A stretch of 15,714 nucleotides of DNA from an uncultured Litorivicinus sp. (GCA_938091715.1 CALKMT010000012.1:1-15714), one strand, 5' to 3'. Positions 7,321 to 14,579 are shown, numbered from the stretch's first letter. The notes: generated from the sequence alone by a model not told the origin. Made by a program: numbers and translations.

Positions 7321-8337
7321 ATGCACATAAGCGGCGCACTAAAAAACTTAATGGCAGGCCAAGACCTGTCTCAGGCGGACATGACAGAGGTCATGCAACA
7401 AATCATGACCGGTCAGGCCAGTGACGCCCAAATCGGCGGTTTTTTGGTTGCGTTGGCGCTCAAGGGCGAGACGGTGGATGAAATTACCGCTGCCGCGCAG
7501 GTCATGCGATCGTTGTCGGCATCGGTCGATCTTGCAGTCGAGCATTTGGTCGACACCTGCGGTACCGGCGGTGACGGAGCCTCGATTTTCAATGTTTCAA
7601 CCGCCAGTGCATTTGTGTGTGCAGCGGCCGGTGCCCATGTCGCCAAGCACGGCAACCGCAGTGTCTCGAGTACCACCGGCAGCGCCGATTTACTCGAATA
7701 CGCCGGGGTTAAGTTGGCCCTGTCACCTGAGCAGGTCAGTCGATGTGTTCGGGAACTGGGCGTCGGATTTATGTTCGCCCCAGCCCACCACAGCGCAATG
7801 AAACACGCCATTGGCCCACGCAAGGAAATGGCGGTTCGCACGGTGTTTAACTTGCTAGGTCCATTGACCAACCCTGCCGGTGCGCCAAACCAGGTCCTTG
7901 GTGTATTCAGCGCCGCCTGGGTCGAGCCGATGGCCCATGTGTTGAAAGCGCTCGGTAGCCGGCACGTGATGGTCGTCCACTCCGCCGATGGTTTGGATGA
8001 GATTTCCCCGGCCGCGCCCACTCACGTGGCTGAATTAAAAGACGGACAGGTGCGTTGCTGGACGCTTGATCCCAGCGAGTATGGGGTTTCATCGGGCACC
8101 TTGGCAGGGCTGTCGGTATCCGACGTTTCGGCCAGCCACCGTTTGGTCATGAACGCGTTGACCGGCGTAACAGGCCCCGAGAGCGACATTGTTGCGCTCA
8201 ACGCGGGTGCGGCCATCTACGTTTCTGGGCTGACCGACACATTGGGCTTGGGCGTTGAACGGGCCCGTACGATCATGAAGTCGGGTGAGGCGGCGGAAAA
8301 GCTGTCGGCCTTGGCAGCACTGACACAGGAATTTTGA
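7321..8337 (+). CDS. trpD: Anthranilate phosphoribosyltransferase
   Basis: TrpD joins anthranilate to phosphoribosyl pyrophosphate, giving phosphoribosyl-anthranilate. The 338-residue protein has the family's usual length. An N-terminal helical domain (about 1-70) is followed by the catalytic domain with GTGGDG at 81-86 (pyrophosphate binding), NVSTASAFV, KHGNRS at 109-114, FAPAHHSAMKH, the FNLLGPLTNPA stretch near 179-189, and VHSADGLDEIS. The ATG at 7321 lies two bases after the trpG stop, so the two are almost certainly co-translated. The PRPP substrate links it to the pentose phosphate pathway, in which the product of rpe, at the start of this operon, acts. Confidence 0.97.
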   Translation: MHISGALKNLMAGQDLSQADMTEVMQQIMTGQASDAQIGGFLVALALKGETVDEITAAAQVMRSLSASVDLAVEHLVDTCGTGGDGASIFNVSTASAFVCAAAGAHVAKHGNRSVSSTTGSADLLEYAGVKLALSPEQVSRCVRELGVGFMFAPAHHSAMKHAIGPRKEMAVRTVFNLLGPLTNPAGAPNQVLGVFSAAWVEPMAHVLKALGSRHVMVVHSADGLDEISPAAPTHVAELKDGQVRCWTLDPSEYGVSSGTLAGLSVSDVSASHRLVMNALTGVTGPESDIVALNAGAAIYVSGLTDTLGLGVERARTIMKSGEAAEKLSALAALTQEF

Positions 8338-8342
8338 ATAGC

Positions 8343-9128
8343 GTGAGCACGATTCTAGACACCATCATGCAACGCAAGGCGCAAGAAGTGACCGAGCGCC
8401 AGCGTCAGCGACCCTTGAGCGAGCTAGAGCGTCTAGCTCGCGGCCATCAAGGCCGAGGATTTGAGTCCGCGCTAAAAGCCAAAGTCGCCCAGGGACAACC
8501 TGCCGTGATTGCCGAGATTAAAAAGGCCAGCCCGTCCAAGGGTGTCATTCGCGAAGACTTTCAACCGGATTTGCATGCTCAGCAGTATCAAGCCGGTGGC
8601 GCCGCCTGTTTGTCAGTGCTGACCGACGTGGATTATTTTCAGGGCGCGGATGAGTACCTGCGCGAAGCACGCTCGGCCTGCCAGCTACCTGCCTTGCGCA
8701 AGGACTTTGTCTGCGACCCCTATCAGGTTGTCGAGGCCGCCGTCCTCGAGGCCGATTGCGTCTTGTTGATCATGGCGGTGCTGTCAGATACCCAGGCCCA
8801 AGAGCTGCAAGCGACCGCCAGCCAATTCGGCATGGATACCCTGGTTGAGGTGCATGATCGTCAAGAGCTCAGCCGAGCGCTGGACTTACCCGGCGGCGTG
8901 CTGGGTATCAACAACCGCAATCTGCACACCTTTGAAACCCGCTTGCAAACGACTCTGGATTTGTTGCCCGACATTCCCGCCGACCGATTTGTGGTGACGG
9001 AATCGGGCATCCTGAGTCGTCAGGATGTTCTGATGATGCGCCAACATCAGGTCAATGGATTTTTGGTCGGCGAGGCCTTTATGCGCCAGTCCGATCCCGG
9101 CCAGTGCCTGGCCGAGCTATTTGCATGA
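8343..9128 (+). CDS. trpC: Indole-3-glycerol phosphate synthase
   Basis: TrpC closes the indole ring, converting carboxyphenylamino-deoxyribulose phosphate to indole-3-glycerol phosphate. It is a monofunctional TIM barrel of about 261 residues, with no TrpF domain fused. Visible motifs are VIAEIKKASPSKG (E58 and K60 in catalytic positions), SVLTDVDYFQG, LRKDFVCDPYQV (K120), LVEVHD, GINNRNL and VVTESGI. The start is chosen as GTG at 8343, which gives MSTILDTIMQRK, close to other TrpC N-termini; AGGA at 8327-8330 is 12 bases upstream. TTG at 8334 is also in frame and would overlap the trpD stop by four bases, but the AGGA would then be only three bases away. The gene ends in a four-base overlap with the next gene. 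Confidence 0.95.
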   Translation: MSTILDTIMQRKAQEVTERQRQRPLSELERLARGHQGRGFESALKAKVAQGQPAVIAEIKKASPSKGVIREDFQPDLHAQQYQAGGAACLSVLTDVDYFQGADEYLREARSACQLPALRKDFVCDPYQVVEAAVLEADCVLLIMAVLSDTQAQELQATASQFGMDTLVEVHDRQELSRALDLPGGVLGINNRNLHTFETRLQTTLDLLPDIPADRFVVTESGILSRQDVLMMRQHQVNGFLVGEAFMRQSDPGQCLAELFA

Positions 9129-9565
9129 GTGGAATCACGATTGCGCTGGTCGCGGGAGTCCTGATCATCGCCTTACTCGGTTGGGTTGCTGCGCGGGAGC
9201 TGAAAAAAGTTGCCGCATTGGAAGCGGCGCAGCGGGAAAAAGACCAGACACGCATGAGTAATCTGCGAATTAGTGTGGACGCCATCGCCCGTGCGGTGAT
9301 GTCGGATCAATGCGATATCAGCGAGGGGGCCTTACGGCTAAAACCCTTGTTGGATGCAACGGATCCGAATTGGGTCGACCGCTCGGATCTGCGTCCGATT
9401 CTGGTCATGGCCGAGGCCCTTGCGGACCAGCCGATCAAAGACGCACGGCAAGCCTTGTCCAAACAAGAACGTATGCGCTTGGATTTGCAGCGCTACAAGC
9501 TGGAAGCCGAGCACTCAAATGCAGTCAAAGGGGCCTGTCAGGCGCTGGTTCGACTGGACAGCTGA
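9125..9565 (+). CDS. Small membrane-anchored protein, DUF2489-like
   Basis: This 146-residue protein has a clear N-terminal membrane helix (about residues 4-24), then a charged, probably coiled-coil stretch (25-50), then a soluble helical domain. The segment QCDISEGALRLKPLLD resembles the conserved core of DUF2489, a family of unknown function found in gammaproteobacteria; I assign it from memory of that pattern only. It is the last gene of the trp run: its ATG at 9125 overlaps the trpC stop by four bases, and an upstream ATG at 9104 lies wholly inside trpC. Its last 28 bases overlap the convergent DUF1499-like gene. No enzymatic motif is visible and no role in tryptophan synthesis can be claimed. 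Confidence 0.78.
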   Translation: MSGITIALVAGVLIIALLGWVAARELKKVAALEAAQREKDQTRMSNLRISVDAIARAVMSDQCDISEGALRLKPLLDATDPNWVDRSDLRPILVMAEALADQPIKDARQALSKQERMRLDLQRYKLEAEHSNAVKGACQALVRLDS

Positions 9566-10173
9566 GCAAGAAAGCGCCGAATACGATCGGCATTGGCGCC
9601 TAGGTCAGATATTCCTACCCGGGACCGTGATCGCAGATCCACCTGATAGCCTTCGGCAGTTGCGCTCCACTCCACCATCACGTCGTCGACAAAGCCCAAT
9701 AACCGGCTAGTGACCTCAAACTGTGCGTGGTTGGGCGCGCGCTCAATCAACGACCAGCCCATCTGTTGGCCTATTTCTAGAACGGCTGCGCCGGGATCCT
9801 CATCGATGATCTGGGTTCGAATGTCTTGATACGCGCCTTGAAAGGCCTCAAACACAGCCAGTGACGGATCCAGAGAATTCTCGGATAAACCAGCCAGCTC
9901 CTCGGGAAAGGTAATGGCCGGCTCCCAGCGCGTCGCCACATCCGCCACCGGCGGTCGGGTCATCCCGGCCATGATGAATGGGAGGGTGATCGCCAGTGGC
10001 ACCAGATGAATCAGGCCACTCCATTTGCCCTGCCAGATCGAGAACAGCGCAAGGGCGGCCAGGGCCATGACGGTCAGGCTGATCAACAGCAACATGGATT
10101 TGTACGGCCAGCCGAATAAACGTAACCCGGCGACCGAGGCGATCAATAGCGCATAGGCAATGGCGGCGATCAT
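9538..10173 (-). CDS. DUF1499-like membrane protein
   Basis: The product of about 211 residues has three hydrophobic segments in its first 85 residues (IAAIAYALLIASVAG; a second around SMLLLISLTVMALAALALF; a third around LIHLVPLAITLPFIMAGM). A soluble C-terminal domain follows, with the pattern RSRSRVGISDLGANADRIR, which I recognise as typical of DUF1499, a family of unknown function. I prefer the ATG at 10173 because GGAG lies eight bases upstream; an in-frame ATG at 10188 would add five residues but has no such site. It is transcribed toward the trp operon, its end overlapping the DUF2489-like gene by 28 bases. A terminator separates it from the upstream fructosamine-kinase-like gene, so it probably has its own promoter in 10174-10247, though I could not pick one out. 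Confidence 0.78.
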   Translation of the reverse strand: MIAAIAYALLIASVAGLRLFGWPYKSMLLLISLTVMALAALALFSIWQGKWSGLIHLVPLAITLPFIMAGMTRPPVADVATRWEPAITFPEELAGLSENSLDPSLAVFEAFQGAYQDIRTQIIDEDPGAAVLEIGQQMGWSLIERAPNHAQFEVTSRLLGFVDDVMVEWSATAEGYQVDLRSRSRVGISDLGANADRIRRFLAQLSSRTSA

Positions 10174-10247
10174 GCAGAGGACTCCCATCCGTCAATTTCG
10201 GCGTGCGGTGTTCAACGCTCCGAAGGCCTATTAAATCAGTAAGTGAC

Positions 10248-10266
10248 AAAAAAAGCGCAAGCGCTT
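10248..10266 (-). terminator. Rho-independent terminator after the crp/kinase operon
   Basis: Read on the minus strand, the stem AAGCG/CGCTT with loop CTTG (10266-10253) runs directly into seven T residues (10254-10248). It starts 13 bases past the TAA of the fructosamine-kinase-like gene. The stem is short (five pairs, perhaps weakly extended) but GC-rich at the core, and the uninterrupted T tract is typical. It would end the crp-kinase transcript before the DUF1499-like gene. On the plus strand no T tract follows, so it acts in one direction only. Confidence 0.6.
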
Positions 10267-10278
10267 GAGTTTAGCTGT

Positions 10279-11130
10279 TTAGGCCAAGCGCTTTAGGGCG
10301 CTGTGGACACTGTCGCTGTAGGTCAGGCCAAACAGATTGAGATGGTTTAGTTGGTGATACAGATTCAGGACTGGAGCCGATTCCTGCCAATGCTCATGGG
10401 CGGGAAGTTCGGCCAGATACGCCTCATAGAAAGCTTCGGCAAATCCCCCGAACAACTGAGTCATGGCCAAGTCAGCCAGGGCCCAACCCCAATGCGCCGC
10501 AGGGTCGATTAACGCAGGTTCCCCCTCGGCGTTGGCCATCAAATTGCCGGACCATAAATCCCCATGAATCAATACGGCCGGTAAGTCCGGTATCCGTTCG
10601 GGCAGCTTGGTGCACAGGCTGTCCAATTGCCGCATTTGGGCGGCGGACAACAGCCCCCGGTCCAGCGCGGCCTGGCCCTGAGCCAGAAGGCGGCATTCAG
10701 CAAAGAACTCGTAGCCATTCTGCGTGACTCGGTTCGATTGGGGCGACAGCCCAATAAAGTTGTCCCGATGAAAGCCAAAGTGTGGTCCGGGTTGCTGATG
10801 CAACTGAGCCAATTGTCGACCCAACAGCTCCCAAAAGGCATTGCCTGGCGCAACCGGCATCAAGTCTTCCATCAGCAGACCATTCTCGCCGATGAAAAAT
10901 ACGCGCGGCACGGCCAGGGTGTTCGAGGCGCGCAGGGCAGCCAGGCCATCAGCCTCGGCCTGAAAGTAGTTGTAAGACATGCCGGGCTGTTCTTTCCAAA
11001 CCACGCTACGACCACAGGCAAAGGTATAGCGCGTCACTTGGCTGCCTGAGCTTGCGCCCAAAGGCGTGCGCGAGGCCAACTCCTCCAGGCCCTGCTGGCG
11101 TAACCAGTAGCTTGCTTCAGGCGCCAGCAT
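10279..11130 (-). CDS. Fructosamine kinase family protein (FN3K/YniA-like)
   Basis: This family phosphorylates sugars attached to protein amines, for example fructosamine or ribulosamine, so the adduct falls off, a form of deglycation repair. The 283-residue length is typical. Visible features are an N-terminal lobe with VWKEQPG (a probable ATP-binding lysine) and EADGLAALRAS, the hinge LLMEDL, FGFHRDNFIG, and the catalytic loop HGDLWSGN (H189, D191, N196). After that come ALIDPAAHWGW and DLAMTQLFGGF, strongly characteristic of the family. Its ATG at 11130 shares one base with the crp stop (TAATG), so translation is probably coupled to crp. A terminator follows immediately. The exact substrate is unknown; many bacterial members act better on ribulosamines or erythrulosamines than on fructosamines. 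Confidence 0.9.
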   Translation of the reverse strand: MLAPEASYWLRQQGLEELASRTPLGASSGSQVTRYTFACGRSVVWKEQPGMSYNYFQAEADGLAALRASNTLAVPRVFFIGENGLLMEDLMPVAPGNAFWELLGRQLAQLHQQPGPHFGFHRDNFIGLSPQSNRVTQNGYEFFAECRLLAQGQAALDRGLLSAAQMRQLDSLCTKLPERIPDLPAVLIHGDLWSGNLMANAEGEPALIDPAAHWGWALADLAMTQLFGGFAEAFYEAYLAELPAHEHWQESAPVLNLYHQLNHLNLFGLTYSDSVHSALKRLA

Positions 11131-11765
11131 TAACGCGTTCCATACACCACCATCGTTTTTCCTGAGACCTGCACCAGGCCCTGTTCTTCAAGATTTTTCA
11201 ACACTCTACCGACCATTTCCCTGGAGCAACCGACAATTCGGCCAATTTCTTGTCGCGTGATTTTGATCTGCATGCCATCTGGGTGTGTCATGGCATCCGG
11301 CTCACGGGTCAGCTCTAACAGCGTTCGCGCCACCCGCCCGGTGACATCCAAGAATGCCAGGCTGCCAACTTTGCCCGTCGTTTCCCGTAGCCGTTTCGAC
11401 ATCTGCCCGCCGATACGCAACATAATCTCTGGATGCTCACGTAACAACTCTTTGAACTTGGTATAGCTGATCTCAGCGACTTCGCACTCGGTTTTTGCCT
11501 TAATCCAGGCGCTGCGTGTTGGACTCTCGTCAAACAGGCCCATCTCGCCGATGAAGTCGCCCTTGTTTAAATAGGCGATGATCATCTCCCGGCCGTCGTC
11601 ATCCTCGATCAAGACCGTCACCGAACCCTTGACGATAAAGAACAGCGATTCCGACTTGTCGCCGGCGTAGATCAATGTGCTCTTGGCCGGGTATCGACGA
11701 CGATGGCAGTGTTGCAAAAAGACTTCCAGATGTTTGTCTGGCTGGGGTATTTGAATCGTTTGCAT
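11130..11765 (-). CDS. crp: cAMP-activated global regulator, CRP/Vfr family
   Basis: This is a homodimeric transcription factor that binds DNA when loaded with cAMP. It has 211 residues, very close to Pseudomonas Vfr (LAHCHRRRY/IYAGD in Vfr; LQHCHRRRY/IYAGD here). The N-terminal cyclic-nucleotide domain has GEMGLF...TRSA, with E74, R84 and S85 contacting cAMP by homology, and TT at 129-130 in the hinge helix. The C-terminal helix-turn-helix (170-191) has recognition-helix residues R182, E183 and R187, equivalent to R180, E181 and R185 of E. coli CRP, so it should read the same TGTGA-type half-sites. The start is ATG at 11765, with AGGGA nine bases upstream; the longer TTG-initiated frame (11819) has no family counterpart. 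It is divergent from the OsmC-family gene, and the kinase gene follows with a one-base overlap. Confidence 0.96.
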   Translation of the reverse strand: MQTIQIPQPDKHLEVFLQHCHRRRYPAKSTLIYAGDKSESLFFIVKGSVTVLIEDDDGREMIIAYLNKGDFIGEMGLFDESPTRSAWIKAKTECEVAEISYTKFKELLREHPEIMLRIGGQMSKRLRETTGKVGSLAFLDVTGRVARTLLELTREPDAMTHPDGMQIKITRQEIGRIVGCSREMVGRVLKNLEEQGLVQVSGKTMVVYGTR

Positions 11766-11786
11766 GGCACTGGTTCCCTGTGTTTG

Positions 11787-11802
11787 TGTGGCTGTGTTCA
11801 CT
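11787..11802. promoter_or_regulatory. Candidate CRP/Vfr operator upstream of crp
   Basis: The sequence TGTGG-N6-TCACT matches the CRP consensus TGTGA-N6-TCACA at eight of ten defined positions, including both core TGTG/CAC triplets, with the correct six-base spacer. It lies 22 to 37 bases before the crp ATG, in the only intergenic region separating crp from the divergent OsmC-family gene. Autoregulation is well established for CRP and Vfr, and the recognition-helix residues are conserved here. Position relative to the unknown start site would decide whether binding represses or activates. Confidence 0.4.
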
Positions 11803-11906
11803 ATCAATGGATGATCCAATCCTTAGAATTGCACTTCGGGGCGTAAGGTTTTGCGCACTACTAGACTCAAGTACACTCCGCACCCAACACGAGAAGGGCG
11901 AAACGC

Positions 11907-12353
11907 ATGGCTGCAAATACGGCGACGGTTAAATGGATTGATGGAATGGCGATGGTGGCGGAGTCCGGTTCTGGCCACGGCTTTTTAATGGACGGCGCGC
12001 CGGCCAATGGCGGCCGCAACGCAGGGGCTCGTCCGATGGAAGTCTTGATGATGGGGCTCGGGGGATGCACCACCTTTGACGTGATGTCGATCTTGAAAAA
12101 GAGCCGGCAAGAGGTATCGGATTGTTTAGTCGAATTGGAAGGCCAGCGGGCCGAGGGTGTGCCTGCGGTTTACCTGTCGATTCACGTGCATTTCAAGGTT
12201 TATGGGCGCGAGTTGGATCCGGCGAAAGTCGAGCGGGCGGTCAAACTGTCGGCTGAAAAGTACTGCAGTGCCTCATTAATGTTGTCTCAAGGTGGGGTCG
12301 AAATTACCCATAGCTTTGAAGTCCTCCCGGCCGAGACCCGGCACGCGGACTAG
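11907..12353 (+). CDS. OsmC-family protein (YhfA-like)
   Basis: OsmC-family proteins are small cytoplasmic dimers; many reduce organic hydroperoxides using two cysteines, while the YhfA branch has no settled function. The 148-residue protein has GARPMEVLMMGLGGCTTFD, with C54 and E45 in the usual positions, and the second cysteine C120 in EKYCSAS. Both reactive-site cysteines are thus present. The start at 11907 has GAAGGG about nine bases upstream. A TACACT at 11872-11877 could be its -10 box, though no good -35 precedes it. It is divergent from crp, the same neighbour as in Pseudomonas, and converges on coq7, with the two genes sharing CTAG at their stops. CRP control is possible given the operator-like site in the shared region. 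Confidence 0.9.
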   Translation: MAANTATVKWIDGMAMVAESGSGHGFLMDGAPANGGRNAGARPMEVLMMGLGGCTTFDVMSILKKSRQEVSDCLVELEGQRAEGVPAVYLSIHVHFKVYGRELDPAKVERAVKLSAEKYCSASLMLSQGGVEITHSFEVLPAETRHAD

Positions 12354-12970
12354 ACCCGAAAGGCCGTCGCAGTCATGGCCTTGGCGACGGTTTTCATGGC
12401 CGCGCGAATGGGCTTTGGCAATACCTCGCCCCCTTGTGTCAATGCGGCCTGACCATGATCGACCTCGTCTTGCTTCATCTGTTTCAGCACCGCCCGTGAG
12501 GATTGGGCGCGCTGGGGTAGGCGGTCCAGATGCTCGTCCAGGTGCGCTTCCACGTTTTCCTCGGTGGCGTGCACAAAGCCCAGGCTGGTTTTGTCACTGA
12601 CCAATGCGGCGCCTGCACCGAGTGCAAAGCTTGCGGCGTAAAACACCGGATTGAGCCGTGAACGGTGGCCTCCGAGCGATTGCAGTTGCTCGTCACACCA
12701 CACCAAGTGATCGATTTCTTCTTGGGCCGAGTGTTGCATTTGCGTGCGGGTCTCGGGGTCCCGTGCAAACAGGGCCTGGCCGGCATACAAGGCTTGCGCG
12801 CACACCTCGCCAGTATGATTGACCCGCATTAGCCCGATTAACTCGGCCCGCTCGGCGTCATTGACGCTGTCGGTTAGCTCGCGTCCGGGGTTTGCCCGTG
12901 ATGCGTGGCGATAGCTTCCAGTCAGGGTTTTCAGCGCGACATCCAAGGCGCCAATTAATCGCTCAGCCAT
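12350..12970 (-). CDS. coq7: Demethoxyubiquinone hydroxylase (Coq7)
   Basis: Coq7 is a di-iron, membrane-associated hydroxylase that carries out the penultimate step of ubiquinone synthesis, using O2. The 206-residue protein shows MRVNHTGEVCAQALY with E55, EEIDH with E85 and H88, E137 in the HATEENVEAH stretch, and DEVDH with E169 and H172. The spacing of these six ligands (30, 3, 49, 32, 3) is, as I recall it, the spacing in characterised Coq7 proteins. It takes the place of the flavin enzyme UbiF of enterics, consistent with an aerobic Pseudomonas-like lineage. The ATG at 12970 lies inside the last codons of the upstream APH/P-loop gene (eight-base overlap) and has no evident ribosome-binding site, so translation is probably coupled. 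Confidence 0.96.
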   Translation of the reverse strand: MAERLIGALDVALKTLTGSYRHASRANPGRELTDSVNDAERAELIGLMRVNHTGEVCAQALYAGQALFARDPETRTQMQHSAQEEIDHLVWCDEQLQSLGGHRSRLNPVFYAASFALGAGAALVSDKTSLGFVHATEENVEAHLDEHLDRLPQRAQSSRAVLKQMKQDEVDHGQAALTQGGEVLPKPIRAAMKTVAKAMTATAFRV

Positions 12971-14525
12971 AGTTGGGTTGCAACACGCCCTTGAGTTCTT
13001 GGACCAGCTTTTTGATTTGCTCGGGGTGGCTGGTGTCGATTTGACGGGTGTAGGTCTCTTCGCTGGGGTCCAGCGACTCCAGCTCCCGCCGCTGATGGTT
13101 CAACAGATTCAAGTTGGCCCCGGTCGGATTGTCAGCGATCACAGCACGGTGATGAATCTGCTCTTCGATCCAGGACTCCGGCGGGACGCATTGCAGCAAC
13201 ACCAGATAAACCCCCTGGGCATCGGCCAAACGCTGAAAGCGCTCCCGCTGCCGGCGTTTTAGGAAACTGCCCGAGACCATTACCGGAAAACCCGCTCGCA
13301 AGATCTGTTCGGCCTGGCGCGCCAGGGTTCGATAGACCTCGTCGCTGGCTTCAGTGCCATGGATACCCGCGTCCAGCTCGGCATCGGTGGGGGCATCAAT
13401 GGCCATGCCGTGGGCGCGGCGACGCTCGACGTCGGTGCGCAGGCGAATGACGCCTAATTCCTCGACCAAGCGATTGGACAGTTCGCCTTTTCCGCAGCCG
13501 ATGGTGCCATGGGTAATAATCAGAAAACGGTGGGGCACCTGGGTGTAAGTCTCGGCCCGGTTGGCGTACTCGCGATACAGGTCAAGGCCACTAAGGTGTT
13601 TTTCCCGGGCGATTTTTGCCGGTTCCAGCTCGATCAAAGCGGACTTGGCCCGGACCATCGCACGGTAGGCTTTGTAGGGCATGTAAACCCACAAGCCATG
13701 ATAATCGCCGGTGGTTTCCAGCCAGGCATTGATCAGCCGATTGGCAAAGGCTTGTTGCCCGCGGGCCTCAAAGTCCATGACCAAATTGGCGATTTCGCTG
13801 ATCACGTCGACCCAACGAAATTCGCTGCGGTATTCAACGCAGTCCACGCACTGATAGCCCCATTCGTCGCGCAGGATATGGCCGGCGTACAGATCGCCGT
13901 GCACCTCGCGAATACGCCCTTGGTCCTTGCGTTCGGACATCCGTGGCCACAGGCGCTTGAGGGCCTCATCGGCCCAGCCCCGCAGTTGCTCCAGTTGTTC
14001 AAGATCCGCGCGCTCCGTCAACATGGGTTCGACTTGCTGAAAATTCAGCACAGCGGGGACGGCCAATTCGGTCGGATTACCGTAGGGCATCTCGACGCCT
14101 GCGGAGGGGGCCTGGCCCTGTAACTGGCTTAGGCGAATGGCAAGCGGGGCCGCGTCGTCACAACTTAAGGACAGGTGATCGAGTTGCTGAGCGTCAGACC
14201 ACCGTCGCATTTTGACCAGATAATCCACCGTGGGGCCGTCGCCATTTAAAGTTGGGGACTCGAGTGACCCGGTCAGCCGATCAACGCCCAAATAATAGTG
14301 CGAAGCCCAACGGGAATTCAGGCGGACTTCTTCTTGGCAAAAGTGCTGGCGGTTTTCCAGCGACGTGGTGTCGACAAAATACAGGGCCACCGGTTTTTTC
14401 AGCTTGTAGGCGTGTTGTTCGGTTAGAAACACCCAACTCAAGTGCGTTTCGATCACTTTGAAGTGAGTTGGGTCGGTACCCCAGAACTCCGGATTGCGCA
14501 GAACCTCAAGGTTCAAATTGGCCAC
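12963..14525 (-). CDS. APH-like / P-loop kinase fusion of unknown substrate
   Basis: The 520-residue protein joins an N-terminal aminoglycoside-phosphotransferase-like domain (about 1-310) to a C-terminal P-loop kinase-like domain (about 330-515). This architecture is common in proteobacteria, often near mrcB, and its substrate is unknown; despite the name it need not confer drug resistance. In the first domain KLKKPVALYF holds the likely ATP lysine, VHGDLYAGHIL the catalytic loop (H209, D211), and FRWVDVISEIANLVMDF a family signature. The usual asparagine of HGDLHxGN is H216 here. In the second domain the Walker A-like segment is GTIGCGKGEL (K346), with glycine instead of serine/threonine after the lysine, then IRLRTDVERRR. 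The start is GTG at 14525, with GAGG seven bases upstream. It precedes and overlaps coq7, and is divergent from mrcB. Confidence 0.85.
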   Translation of the reverse strand: MANLNLEVLRNPEFWGTDPTHFKVIETHLSWVFLTEQHAYKLKKPVALYFVDTTSLENRQHFCQEEVRLNSRWASHYYLGVDRLTGSLESPTLNGDGPTVDYLVKMRRWSDAQQLDHLSLSCDDAAPLAIRLSQLQGQAPSAGVEMPYGNPTELAVPAVLNFQQVEPMLTERADLEQLEQLRGWADEALKRLWPRMSERKDQGRIREVHGDLYAGHILRDEWGYQCVDCVEYRSEFRWVDVISEIANLVMDFEARGQQAFANRLINAWLETTGDYHGLWVYMPYKAYRAMVRAKSALIELEPAKIAREKHLSGLDLYREYANRAETYTQVPHRFLIITHGTIGCGKGELSNRLVEELGVIRLRTDVERRRAHGMAIDAPTDAELDAGIHGTEASDEVYRTLARQAEQILRAGFPVMVSGSFLKRRQRERFQRLADAQGVYLVLLQCVPPESWIEEQIHHRAVIADNPTGANLNLLNHQRRELESLDPSEETYTRQIDTSHPEQIKKLVQELKGVLQPNYG

Positions 14526-14566
14526 TAGGCCCCCTCAGCAGAACAGTTTTTATCAAGCGAACACTT

Positions 14567-14572
14567 TATACT
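14567..14572 (+). promoter_or_regulatory. Candidate -10 box for mrcB
   Basis: TATACT matches the sigma-70 -10 consensus at five of six positions and lies in the 54-bp gap between two divergent genes. No convincing -35 sits 16-18 bases upstream (around 14543-14550 the sequence is ACAGTTTT). Standard spacing would start transcription near 14579-14580, which is the mrcB ATG itself, implying little or no leader. Confidence 0.3.
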
Positions 14573-14579
14573 TGCGGAT

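Noticed and set aside
7413..8021. 202-codon minus-strand open frame opposite trpD
   Set aside because: It sits antisense to conserved trpD motifs, with low-complexity composition and no domain; a shadow frame.
9574..9599. Hairpin (GCGCCGAAT / ATTGGCGC, about eight pairs with one bulge) nine bases after the DUF2489-like stop
   Set aside because: No T tract follows on the plus strand, and it lies in well-conserved DUF1499 coding sequence (the GANADRI region), so the symmetry may be chance. I do not call it a terminator.
13509..14123. 204-codon plus-strand open frame opposite the APH/P-loop fusion gene
   Set aside because: The minus-strand protein has clear kinase motifs across this stretch; the plus-strand translation has none.
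12963..14525. Aminoglycoside resistance gene
   Set aside because: The domain is APH-like, but the P-loop fusion, chromosomal core context next to mrcB and coq7, and altered catalytic loop give no support for drug resistance.
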